Source of the DNA: Clostridia bacterium
GTDB taxonomy: Bacteria; Bacillota_A; Clostridia; Christensenellales; Aristaeellaceae
Reading direction: 5' to 3'
DNA: 19,587 nt
Assembly: GCA_017509065.1 (NCBI GenBank)
Contig: JAFWQM010000150.1
Coordinates: forward strand, 1-19,587
Position numbers and translations under genes: made by a program
Notes under the pieces: model-generated
What the model saw: only the letters and a program-made list of their open reading frames with translations
What the model was told of the DNA's origin: nothing
Database searches by the model: none
In this document: in pieces, positions 1-7,148 of the stretch
Layout: each line of letters opens with the position of its first letter
Numbering within the stretch: the stretch's first letter is position 1

Positions 1-24
1 ACCCTCCGTAGTTTTTTCAGTTAT

Positions 25-53
25 ATTATACCATATTACTTAATATTACGCAA
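25..53 (-). promoter_or_regulatory. Leftward sigma-A promoter for a gene outside the window
   Basis: Read on the minus strand there is TTGCGT (48-53), a 17-nt spacer and a perfect TATAAT (25-30). At the very edge of the window (1-8) the minus strand reads CGGAGGGT, a good ribosome binding site. A leftward gene therefore probably begins just outside the window, divergent from the GH3 gene. Confidence 0.6.
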
Positions 54-73
54 TAATATATTTTAAAAACTTG

Positions 74-110
74 ACAAAAAAATAAAGCCCTGCTTGGCTT
101 CCTGGGCTTT
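74..110 (-). terminator. Leftward Rho-independent terminator
   Basis: A 7-bp stem (AAAGCCC 84-90, GGGCTTT 104-110) with a 13-nt loop is followed on the minus strand by A and then seven U residues (complement of A76-82). The U-tract occurs only on this side, so it works leftward. No protein gene lies on the minus strand between it and the GH3 gene, so it may end a short untranslated RNA. Confidence 0.5.
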
Positions 111-137
111 GAGCTTCCTCTTTGCTGTCAAACTCCC

Positions 138-174
138 GTAACTTCCAGTTCCCTACCCCCACTCTGGAAGTTAC
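138..174. repeat. Perfect 11-bp inverted repeat (RNA hairpin)
   Basis: GTAACTTCCAG at 138-148 is exactly mirrored by CTGGAAGTTAC at 164-174 with a 15-nt loop. On the plus strand it is followed by only four T residues (TTTTGC). It could be a weak rightward terminator, or the first stem of a leftward RNA that ends at the terminator at 74-110. Confidence 0.5.
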
Positions 175-225
175 TTTTGCACTTCACTTTACACTTCAGC
201 GCACAAATTACTACCGATCCTATTC

Positions 226-254
226 TTGCAATGATTTCCTAACAATGATATAAT
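226..254 (+). promoter_or_regulatory. Sigma-A promoter of the GH3 operon
   Basis: TTGCAA (226-231), a 17-nt spacer and a perfect TATAAT (249-254). Transcription would start near 261 and give a leader of about 105 nt. The leader contains an imperfect hairpin around GCGC-ACTT-GCGC (about 325-340) and ends in GAGGAGGAAA (350-359), a strong ribosome binding site 7 nt before the ATG at 367. Confidence 0.75.
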
Positions 255-366
255 GAATTTGTTCTATACACTAAAAAGGCTTTTCCGGGAAAATCCAGCC
301 TCTGCGCTTTTTCAGAACAGACGCGCACTTGCGCTCTGAATATACCAACGAGGAGGAAAAACCAAG

Positions 367-3300
367 ATGAAAGGAAAAGGCATCTTTCGTGCTTTGACCG
401 CAGTAGCCGTGTTCGTCCTGGTTGGCTCTCTGGTAGCGGGTCCCATTATGGAATCCTACCGTCAGCCCATCGACACATACTTCGGCGAAACCAGCTACCG
501 TATGGAGGGGTCAGGTCAGGCCGAATGGATCTACCAATCCGAATTCAAGAACCAGACGGAAGCCATCGAAGGGCTTCGGGCTTTCGCCCTGCAGGAGGCG
601 CTGGAGAGCTTTGTTCTTTTGAAGAACGAAGAAAACGCCCTGCCCCTGAATGAAGGCGCGAAGGTGACCCTGCTGGGCCTGCGCAGCTATGCGCCGGTGT
701 ATGGCAACAGCATGGGCGCGGCCCCCGATGCCACCGTGATCGCGGACGGCAACCAGTCCTATCTTGCCATGCAGAAGGCCGGGCTGGATATCAATCCCGC
801 CGTGACCCAGAAGTATAAGGATTGGGTGAAAGCCAACGGCGGCAACCTGACCCCTGCCGGCGAGCTGTATGCTGAATATGCCGGCGCGGGCAGCTCCGGC
901 CCCAGCGAGAGCGGCGATTTGAATTTGACCGGCACCGATAAGGCCGCGGAAGCCAAGCTCGCCGACCTGGGCCTGACTGCCGCGGATTACGAAGGCTATC
1001 AGGACGCGGCCATCGTGATCGTGGGTCGTCCCGGCGGCGAGAGCAAAAACTACGTCACCGGCGGCACAGACAGCACCACCACCAACATCTTCGGCCTGTC
1101 CGCGGATGAAAAGGCCGTGATCGCCGAAGCCAAGGCCAACTTTGACAAGGTGATCCTGCTGGTGAACTCCGTCAATCCCCTGGAGCTGAAGGAAGTAAAG
1201 GAAGACGCCGACGTGGACGCCATCCTCTGGATCGGCTATCCCGGCGCTTACGGCTTCTACGCCGTGCCCGACGTGCTGTGCGGCAAGGTCGCTCCCTCCG
1301 GTCACCTGGGTGATATCTACATCGCCAACTCCGCCGTTTCTCCCGCCATGGTGGCCTTCGGCGGCAATGGCAACGTGGCCTGGTCCAACGCGGCGGAATT
1401 TACGCCCGACGACAACGTGAACAGCTATCTGATCAACGAAGAAGGTATTTACGTTGGCTACCGCTACTTTGAAAGCCGTTACGCCGACGTGGTGGCGGGC
1501 GTGAACAACGCTGCCGCGGCCAAGGCGGGCACCTACACCAACCCGGACACCACCGTGGCCACCGCGGACGGCGCCTGGACCTATGAAAACGAAGTGGTGT
1601 ATCCCTTCGGCTACGGCATGAGCTACACCACCTTCGCCCAGACCCTGGACAGCGTGAATGTGGCGGCGGATAAGAAGACCGCCGACGTGACCGTGACCGT
1701 CACCAACACCGGCGATGCGGCGGGCAAGAGCGTCATTCAGGTGTACGCCCAGAGCCCCTACACCGATTACGACAAACAGAACAAGGTGGAAAAGAGCGCC
1801 GTGCAGCTGATGGACTATGAAAAGACCAAGCTGCTGGCTCCCGGCGAAAGCCAGACGATCGCCATGAAGATCGACCTGGCGAACCTGGCCTCCTACGACG
1901 CCAACGGCGCGGGCACCTTCATCCTGGACGCGGGCGACTATTACTTCGCCATCGGCGAGGACAGCCATGACGCGCTGAACAATATCCTGGCAGCGCAGAG
2001 CCAGAACGTGACCGGCGACGCCGCCAAGACCTTCACCTGGAACTGGGCTGAGCTGGACGCCAAAACCTTCGCCGTTTCCAAGACCGGCGCGGCCATCGGC
2101 AACGTGCTCACCACCGGGGATTATTCCATGGACATCAACAGCTTTGACGGCTATCAGGACACCGCCCATTACATGAGCCGTCAGGACTGGAACGGCACCT
2201 ATCCCACCCTGCATGCGGGCCTGGCCGCCACCGGCCGGATCGCCACCCTCCTCAAGAACGACGTGATCCCCCTCACCGAGGGCGTGGAAGGCTATGACTG
2301 GGGCGTCAACAACGACATGAACATCTATCAAATGATCGGCGCCGAGTGGGACGATCCCCGCTGGGACAAGCTGATCGATCAGGTCACGCCCGATGAATTC
2401 GTCACCTTCGCCTCCAACGCATTCCATAACATTCAGGGCATCGAATCCGTCAGCTACGCTGGCCACAAGGCCGACGACGGCCCCGGCGGTTCCGACGGCG
2501 GCACCTACGCCAACGACGGCCAGTATCAGGGCAAGATGTACAATACCATGGACGATTTCGACGCGAGCAAGGGAGGCTACGGCACCCGCGTCGCGCCCAC
2601 GCCCACCAACCTGGCCTACACCTGGAACAAGGAGCTGGCCTTCCGCAACAGCGAACTGATCCTGGGCGAATCCACCCTGATGTTCAATTATCCCATCATG
2701 ATCGGCCCCGGCGTCAACCTGCACCGGCATGGCTTCAACGGGCGCGGCGCTGAGTATTACAGCGAAGATCCCATCCTGTCCGGCTACACCGCCAGCGCGG
2801 TGGTGCAGGGCGCGCAAAGCAAGGGCACCATCGTGAACCTGAAGCATCTGGCCTTCAACGACCAGGAAATCAACCGTTCCGGCATCGCCGTGTTCATGAC
2901 CGAGCAGGCGGCCCGCGAACTGGAACTGCGCAACTTCCAGCAGGCCATCGAAGCCAACGGCAAGCCCGCCTCCATGGCGGACAACGCCAACATCTACAAT
3001 GAAGGCGCGCTGGGCGTGATGACCTCCTTCAACCGCATCGGCGCGGTGGCCCCCAGCGCCAACAAGGGCGTCTGCCAGGATATCCTGCGCGACGAATGGG
3101 GCTTCAAGGGCTACTCCGTCACCGACTTTACCGGCGTGTCCATGAAGGCCATGCCCAAGGAATCCGTACTGTTTGGCACCGTGGCCTTCTGCGGCTTCGG
3201 CGGCGCGGTGGATTACTTCAACGGCGCCACCCTGATGGCCGATCCCCAGATGGCGGCGGCTATGAAGCAGGATATCAAGTACATCCTGTATCCGCTGGTC

Positions 3301-3477
3301 AACTCCGCGGCCATGAACGGAGCCGACCCCACCACCCATCGGGTAGAAATCGAAACCTCCTGGCGCGCGCTGTATCACAACATCCAGCTTGGCTCCGGCA
3401 TCGCCACCGGCGTGTTTGCCCTGGCCTGGATTGCCTGCGCTGTGCTGGGCGGCAAGAAAAAGAAGGGAGCGAACTGA
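367..3477 (+). CDS. Glycoside hydrolase family 3 beta-glycosidase, domain-permuted, membrane-anchored
   Basis: A 1036-aa GH3 enzyme, probably a beta-glucosidase or beta-xylosidase. The domain order is inverted relative to classical GH3: the alpha/beta sandwich comes first (about 75-420, with VLLKNEENALPL and YPFGYGMSY at 412-419), then a fibronectin III-like domain (about 430-545), then the TIM-barrel-type domain (about 570-960). The barrel carries the KH pair K826/H827 and the GFKGYSVTDF motif with presumed nucleophile D920. Inverted order is known for some ruminal Firmicutes GH3 enzymes. The N-terminus has an uncleaved-looking helix (about 8-28) and the C-terminus a second helix (about 1011-1029) followed by KKKK. 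Both ends would therefore be in the membrane with the catalytic part outside; this topology is inferred. The start is supported by a strong GAGGAGGAAA site. The next gene follows after 1 nt. Substrate specificity cannot be read from the sequence. Confidence 0.9.
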   Translation: MKGKGIFRALTAVAVFVLVGSLVAGPIMESYRQPIDTYFGETSYRMEGSGQAEWIYQSEFKNQTEAIEGLRAFALQEALESFVLLKNEENALPLNEGAKVTLLGLRSYAPVYGNSMGAAPDATVIADGNQSYLAMQKAGLDINPAVTQKYKDWVKANGGNLTPAGELYAEYAGAGSSGPSESGDLNLTGTDKAAEAKLADLGLTAADYEGYQDAAIVIVGRPGGESKNYVTGGTDSTTTNIFGLSADEKAVIAEAKANFDKVILLVNSVNPLELKEVKEDADVDAILWIGYPGAYGFYAVPDVLCGKVAPSGHLGDIYIANSAVSPAMVAFGGNGNVAWSNAAEFTPDDNVNSYLINEEGIYVGYRYFESRYADVVAGVNNAAAAKAGTYTNPDTTVATADGAWTYENEVVYPFGYGMSYTTFAQTLDSVNVAADKKTADVTVTVTNTGDAAGKSVIQVYAQSPYTDYDKQNKVEKSAVQLMDYEKTKLLAPGESQTIAMKIDLANLASYDANGAGTFILDAGDYYFAIGEDSHDALNNILAAQSQNVTGDAAKTFTWNWAELDAKTFAVSKTGAAIGNVLTTGDYSMDINSFDGYQDTAHYMSRQDWNGTYPTLHAGLAATGRIATLLKNDVIPLTEGVEGYDWGVNNDMNIYQMIGAEWDDPRWDKLIDQVTPDEFVTFASNAFHNIQGIESVSYAGHKADDGPGGSDGGTYANDGQYQGKMYNTMDDFDASKGGYGTRVAPTPTNLAYTWNKELAFRNSELILGESTLMFNYPIMIGPGVNLHRHGFNGRGAEYYSEDPILSGYTASAVVQGAQSKGTIVNLKHLAFNDQEINRSGIAVFMTEQAARELELRNFQQAIEANGKPASMADNANIYNEGALGVMTSFNRIGAVAPSANKGVCQDILRDEWGFKGYSVTDFTGVSMKAMPKESVLFGTVAFCGFGGAVDYFNGATLMADPQMAAAMKQDIKYILYPLVNSAAMNGADPTTHRVEIETSWRALYHNIQLGSGIATGVFALAWIACAVLGGKKKKGAN

Positions 3478-3478
3478 G

Positions 3479-3910
3479 ATGGCGAAAAATACCAACGCTT
3501 TCGGTAAGATCCTCTGCGTCTCCGGGCTTCTCGCCCTCGCTGGCCTGATCGTGTACCTGATCAACACGCTCAGCGGATACATGGCCAGCCTGCATACCAC
3601 GGTTGCCCCCCTGGTCGTTATCCTGCCCGCGGCGGTGATCCTGTGCGCCCTGTTCCTGACCATGAAGCCCAAGGCCCTCAAGGGGCTGACCGGCATCGCC
3701 ACCTTCGTGCTGGCCGTGCTGATGGGCGTGGCGACGGTGTTCTTTGTCAAGGAACGGGTGGACGTGATCGGCGACATGCTGAACCCCGTCAACCATCCTG
3801 ATACCCAGAAAACAGCCGTGACCGTTTCCATCGTCGGCATCGCGCTGTATTTCCTGTCCTTCGTGGGTCTGGTGATCACCACCGGCAGCGATAAGCTGGC
3901 GAAGGAATAA
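3479..3910 (+). CDS. Four-helix membrane protein, unknown function
   Basis: A 143-aa integral membrane protein with four predicted helices (about 10-30, 42-61, 69-88 and 112-134) and a polar loop (about 90-111) between helices 3 and 4. The ATG at 3479 is chosen because it follows the GH3 stop by 1 nt and has AAGGGAG about 8 nt upstream. The reading frame stays open further upstream, but that stretch only overlaps the end of the GH3 gene. I do not recognise a family. Tight coupling to a glycosidase anchored at both ends suggests a partner that holds or positions the enzyme in the membrane; this is inference. Confidence 0.75.
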   Translation: MAKNTNAFGKILCVSGLLALAGLIVYLINTLSGYMASLHTTVAPLVVILPAAVILCALFLTMKPKALKGLTGIATFVLAVLMGVATVFFVKERVDVIGDMLNPVNHPDTQKTAVTVSIVGIALYFLSFVGLVITTGSDKLAKE

Positions 3911-3921
3911 GCCATTTTCTG

Positions 3922-3959
3922 CCCCCACAGCGTCCCTAAAAGCGCTGTGGGGGACTTTT
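3922..3959 (+). terminator. Strong intercistronic hairpin / terminator
   Basis: A perfect 11-bp GC-rich stem (CCCCCACAGCG 3922-3932, CGCTGTGGGGG 3943-3953) with a 10-nt loop, followed by ACTTTTC. The T-tract is short, so termination may be partial. Only 38 nt separate it from the next start codon and no promoter is visible there. Confidence 0.7.
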
Positions 3960-3997
3960 CGCTTCATCGAAATCTTTTCCCTTGGAGGACAGCGACC

Positions 3998-5467
3998 ATG
4001 CGCCCGGAACACAAAAGCCTTTCCGTCCTGCTGCGCGAATATGCGGCGTCAGAGCCCAATCGGCGGCTGCTGGGGTCTGAAAACCGGTGGTACACGGCCG
4101 GGGAAATGCAGGCCCATGCCGCCGCTGCGGCGTGCTGGCTGAGGACGCAGGGGATCAGGCCGGGCGATTTTGTGGCCCTTTCAGCGAGGCGCAGCGCTTC
4201 CACCGCGGTTTGCCTGTTTGGCCTGCGGCTGCTGGACTGCGCAGCCGTGCTGACAGACCCCCACGCAACCCCCGAAGCGTTCCTGGCAGAGTGCGCCGCG
4301 GCCCTCCCTGCCGCCGCTGTGCTGGAACCCGGGGCGGATGGCCGCGTGACCCTCCGCAGGCAGGGTGAGGCCATCGCCTTCGATCCGTTTTCCCTGCCCG
4401 CTGCTGACGCCGCGCTGCCGGAAGCGCCTTCCGATCAGGCGGGATATGTGATTTTCACCTCGGGCTCCACCGGGCAAAGGAAAGCAGTGCTGCTCAGCGA
4501 CGATCAATTTTACAATAACCTGCTGGATTCCCAGCCCTTGGGCAAGTATCGGGGGGATGACATCGCTCTGGGCATCCTCCCCCTGGAGCATGTGTTCGGC
4601 CTGGTGCTGCTGTTCGGCGCGGCAGCGCTCCGATACGCGCTGTTTTTCCCCGGGAAAACCGATCCCGATTCGCTGGTGAACGCCATCGAAACGCAGGGGA
4701 TCACGCGGATGAACGGGGTGCCCAGCCAGTATATCGCCCTGGCGGAAGCGAAAGGGGAGAAGCCGCTGCCCACCTTGTCCGCCGGGTTCATCGGGGGCAG
4801 CCCCCTTGCCCCGGACACGTTCATCCATCTGGAAAAAAGGCTGGGTATGAAGCTGATCCCCGTGTACGGCATGAGCGAATGCGTCGGCATCAGCTGCGCC
4901 TACTGGGAGGATTCCGTGGAGGTGCGCGCTCAGACCGTGGGCCGGTTTTACAGCATGAATCGCGGCGTGATCCTGCGCGAGGACGGCAGTGCAGCGCAGA
5001 CGGGGCAAATCGGCGAAATCTGCGTGGACGGCCCCTCCCGCATGCTGGGCTATTACGGCGCGACCGAAGCGCGGGAACGCTTTTTCAGAACCGGCGATCT
5101 GGGGTATTTGGATCAGGATGGGCGGCTGCATCTGACAGGGCGCAGGAAAGAAATCATCATCCGCAACGGGAAGAATTTGTCTCCCGCCCGCATCGAACAG
5201 GCGCTGCTGCGTTTGCCCCAGGTAAAGGCTGCCGCCGTGGTGGGCCTGCCCGATGAAAAGGCCGGGGAGGTGCCCGGGGCCGTGGCGGTGTGCGAAGGGG
5301 CCGAAACGGAAGACGATTTATTGCAGGCCCTGGCCCCGCTTCTGCCCAAGAACGAGCGGCCCGCGGCTTTGCGCGTCGTGAAAGAAATCCCCCTGCTGCC
5401 CACCGGCAAACCGGATAAAATGCGAATTCGGAAGGAGCTGCTGCAATGGCTGAATCGGTCATCCTGA
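3998..5467 (+). CDS. AMP-forming acyl/aminoacyl ligase (DltA-like)
   Basis: A 489-aa adenylate-forming enzyme of the ANL superfamily, near the usual DltA length of about 500 aa. Visible core motifs are FTSGSTGQRK (153-162, ATP loop), VYGMSE (289-294), RTGDLGYLD (adenylate ribose binding), GRRKEIIIRNGKNLSP (hinge region) and the C-terminal PTGKPDK with catalytic K471. All key residues are present, so it should be active. It would activate a carboxylate as acyl-AMP; the substrate is unknown. The start at 3998 is set by TTGGAGGA about 8 nt upstream; upstream in-frame codons read through the terminator hairpin. It is the first gene of a cassette with a small membrane protein, an MBOAT acyltransferase and an SGNH protein, the context of D-alanylation or O-acylation of surface polymers. 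No DltC-type carrier gene is adjacent. It overlaps the next gene by 22 nt. Confidence 0.85.
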   Translation: MRPEHKSLSVLLREYAASEPNRRLLGSENRWYTAGEMQAHAAAAACWLRTQGIRPGDFVALSARRSASTAVCLFGLRLLDCAAVLTDPHATPEAFLAECAAALPAAAVLEPGADGRVTLRRQGEAIAFDPFSLPAADAALPEAPSDQAGYVIFTSGSTGQRKAVLLSDDQFYNNLLDSQPLGKYRGDDIALGILPLEHVFGLVLLFGAAALRYALFFPGKTDPDSLVNAIETQGITRMNGVPSQYIALAEAKGEKPLPTLSAGFIGGSPLAPDTFIHLEKRLGMKLIPVYGMSECVGISCAYWEDSVEVRAQTVGRFYSMNRGVILREDGSAAQTGQIGEICVDGPSRMLGYYGATEARERFFRTGDLGYLDQDGRLHLTGRRKEIIIRNGKNLSPARIEQALLRLPQVKAAAVVGLPDEKAGEVPGAVAVCEGAETEDDLLQALAPLLPKNERPAALRVVKEIPLLPTGKPDKMRIRKELLQWLNRSS

Positions 5468-5679
5468 CGCTGCCCATCGTCCTTGCGGGCTATGGGCTGG
5501 CGCTGCTGCTGCTCCTTACGGATTTCATCCGGAAGCCCGCCGGGGGCGCGCTGCGCTTTGCGTCGGCGTTTCTGGCGGTGGGGGCCACGGCCTGGGGCCT
5601 GCTTATGGGCGTATCCCTTTCGGAAGCCGCCCTGGCGCTGACCGTGTTTCTGCTATTGAATATGGGGGTGAGGAAGTGA
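5446..5679 (+). CDS. Small membrane protein between ligase and MBOAT
   Basis: A 77-aa, strongly hydrophobic protein with two or three membrane helices (about 4-26, 35-55 and 58-74). The ATG lies inside the end of the ligase gene and has GAAGGAG 8-14 nt upstream; the stop overlaps the GTG of the MBOAT gene. It occupies the place where a carrier protein might be expected, but it has no phosphopantetheine DSL-type motif and is clearly membrane-embedded. It may be analogous to DltX, the short DltB-associated membrane protein of Gram-positive dlt operons, but I see no sequence evidence for homology. Confidence 0.7.
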   Translation: MAESVILTLPIVLAGYGLALLLLLTDFIRKPAGGALRFASAFLAVGATAWGLLMGVSLSEAALALTVFLLLNMGVRK

Positions 5680-7139
5680 ATTTTAATTCCCTGGCCTTTC
5701 TCATCTTCCTCCCCATTGCGGTGGGCTTTCACTGGCTGCTGCCCCATCGGGCGCGGAAATACTGGCTGCTGGCGGCTTCCTGGTTCTTTTATATGTACTG
5801 GAACCCGCTGTTCATTTTCCTACTGCTGTTTTCCACGGCGGTGGATTACTTCTGCGGCCGGGGCATGGCGCACTGGCGGGAGCAAAAAAGGATCAAACGG
5901 CTGCTGCTTTCCGTTAGCATGGTGATGAACCTGGGGCTGCTTTTTTTCTTCAAATACTGGGATTTTTTCGGCGGCATCATGAACGGCGTGTGGGCGGCCC
6001 TGGGCCTTTCCTTCCGCACGCCGGAGCTGAACCTGATCCTGCCGGTAGGCATCTCCTTTTACACCTTCCAGACCATGAGCTACACCATCGACGTGTACCG
6101 GGGGAAATTTGAGGCGGAAAAGGATTTCGTCACCTTCGCGCTCTATGTTTCCTTCTTTCCCCAGCTGGTGGCCGGGCCCATCGAAGCCCCGGGCAATCTG
6201 CTGCCCCAGCTGAAAAAAGAGCGTCGGTTCCAGCGCGAGGACGTGTCCGCCGGGCTGCGGCTTTTGCTGTGCGGTTTTTTCCGAAAGTGCGCGGTGGCGG
6301 ACCTTTGCGGCGTGTATGTGAACCGGGTATTTGCCCAGGCGGAGCAAGCGTCCTCCTTCGCCATCTTTTTGGCGGGCGCGCTGTTCTGCTTCCAAATGTA
6401 CTGCGATTTCGCGGGATATTCCGAGATCGCCGCCGGGTCGGCAAGGCTCATGGGCATAAGGCTCATGAAAAACTTCGATCAGCCCTACCTGTCCCAGAGC
6501 TACGGGGAATTCTTCCGCCGTTGGCATATCAGCCTGAACCGCTGGTTCACCAGCTATGTGTACATTCCCCTGGGGGGCTCCCGGCGCGGGACCGCCCGCA
6601 GGATGGCAAACACCCTGATCGTATTCGCGCTGTGCGGATTATGGCATGGGGCCCGGTGGAACTATGTGCTCTGGGGCCTGTACGCGGCGCTTTGGGTTTG
6701 CGTGGAGGGCCTGCTGGAACAGCCCACGGGAAGGCTTGCGGAAAAGTGGAGGCTGCCATTGTCCGCCCCCTGGTTCGTTTGGCTTCGGCGGGGGATCATG
6801 TTTCTGATTTTCGTGCCCGCCGGGCTGATTTTCCGCGCCTCCTCTCTGGAGCAAGTGGGCGTTGTTTTTCATCGGCTGCTTAACGCCCCCGGCAGCGCTG
6901 CCGCCGCCCTGCAGAGCATGGACCTGACCGGCCTAAACGCCCTTCGTTTGATTCTGACGCTGCTGGCCATGGCGCGGCTGAGGCCCTGGGGCGAAGCCGA
7001 TCTGCCCGGTGCGAAAACCGGCCGGGACAGCGCCCGGAAAATGGTCAGCGCCGTGTATTTTCTGCTCATCATCGCCTGCGCCTGGCTGGCCCTGCTGGCT
7101 ACCCAGGACGCGGCGGAGTTTGCTTATTTCCAATTTTGA
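5676..7139 (+). CDS. MBOAT-family membrane O-acyltransferase (DltB/AlgI-like)
   Basis: A 487-aa polytopic protein of the membrane-bound O-acyltransferase family. Diagnostic stretches are FFRRWHISLNRW (conserved H284), YIPLGGSRRG, and CGLWHGARWNYVLWG with the invariant catalytic H324. Also typical are the early YWLLAASWFFYMYWNP segment and LPVGISFYTFQTMSYTIDVYRG. MBOAT proteins of this type carry acyl groups through the membrane to an extracellular acceptor. Translation starts at a GTG that overlaps the preceding stop by 4 nt (GTGA), so it is coupled. Length and motifs are complete. The acyl donor is probably supplied by the ligase at 3998; the acceptor polymer is unknown. Confidence 0.92.
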   Translation: MNFNSLAFLIFLPIAVGFHWLLPHRARKYWLLAASWFFYMYWNPLFIFLLLFSTAVDYFCGRGMAHWREQKRIKRLLLSVSMVMNLGLLFFFKYWDFFGGIMNGVWAALGLSFRTPELNLILPVGISFYTFQTMSYTIDVYRGKFEAEKDFVTFALYVSFFPQLVAGPIEAPGNLLPQLKKERRFQREDVSAGLRLLLCGFFRKCAVADLCGVYVNRVFAQAEQASSFAIFLAGALFCFQMYCDFAGYSEIAAGSARLMGIRLMKNFDQPYLSQSYGEFFRRWHISLNRWFTSYVYIPLGGSRRGTARRMANTLIVFALCGLWHGARWNYVLWGLYAALWVCVEGLLEQPTGRLAEKWRLPLSAPWFVWLRRGIMFLIFVPAGLIFRASSLEQVGVVFHRLLNAPGSAAAALQSMDLTGLNALRLILTLLAMARLRPWGEADLPGAKTGRDSARKMVSAVYFLLIIACAWLALLATQDAAEFAYFQF

Positions 7140-7148
7140 GGAAGCTCC

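Noticed and set aside
511..3915. Long minus-strand open frame of 1134 codons opposite the GH3 gene
   Set aside because: Its translation is dominated by G, H, V and A with no domain, and it lies antisense to a clear GH3 enzyme. It is a by-product of high GC at third codon positions.
4181..5131. Minus-strand open frame of 316 codons opposite the DltA-like ligase
   Set aside because: It is antisense to a complete ligase and shows no domain-like sequence.
5446..5679. The 77-aa ORF as a DltC-type carrier protein
   Set aside because: The product is nearly all membrane helix and lacks the serine motif for phosphopantetheine attachment.
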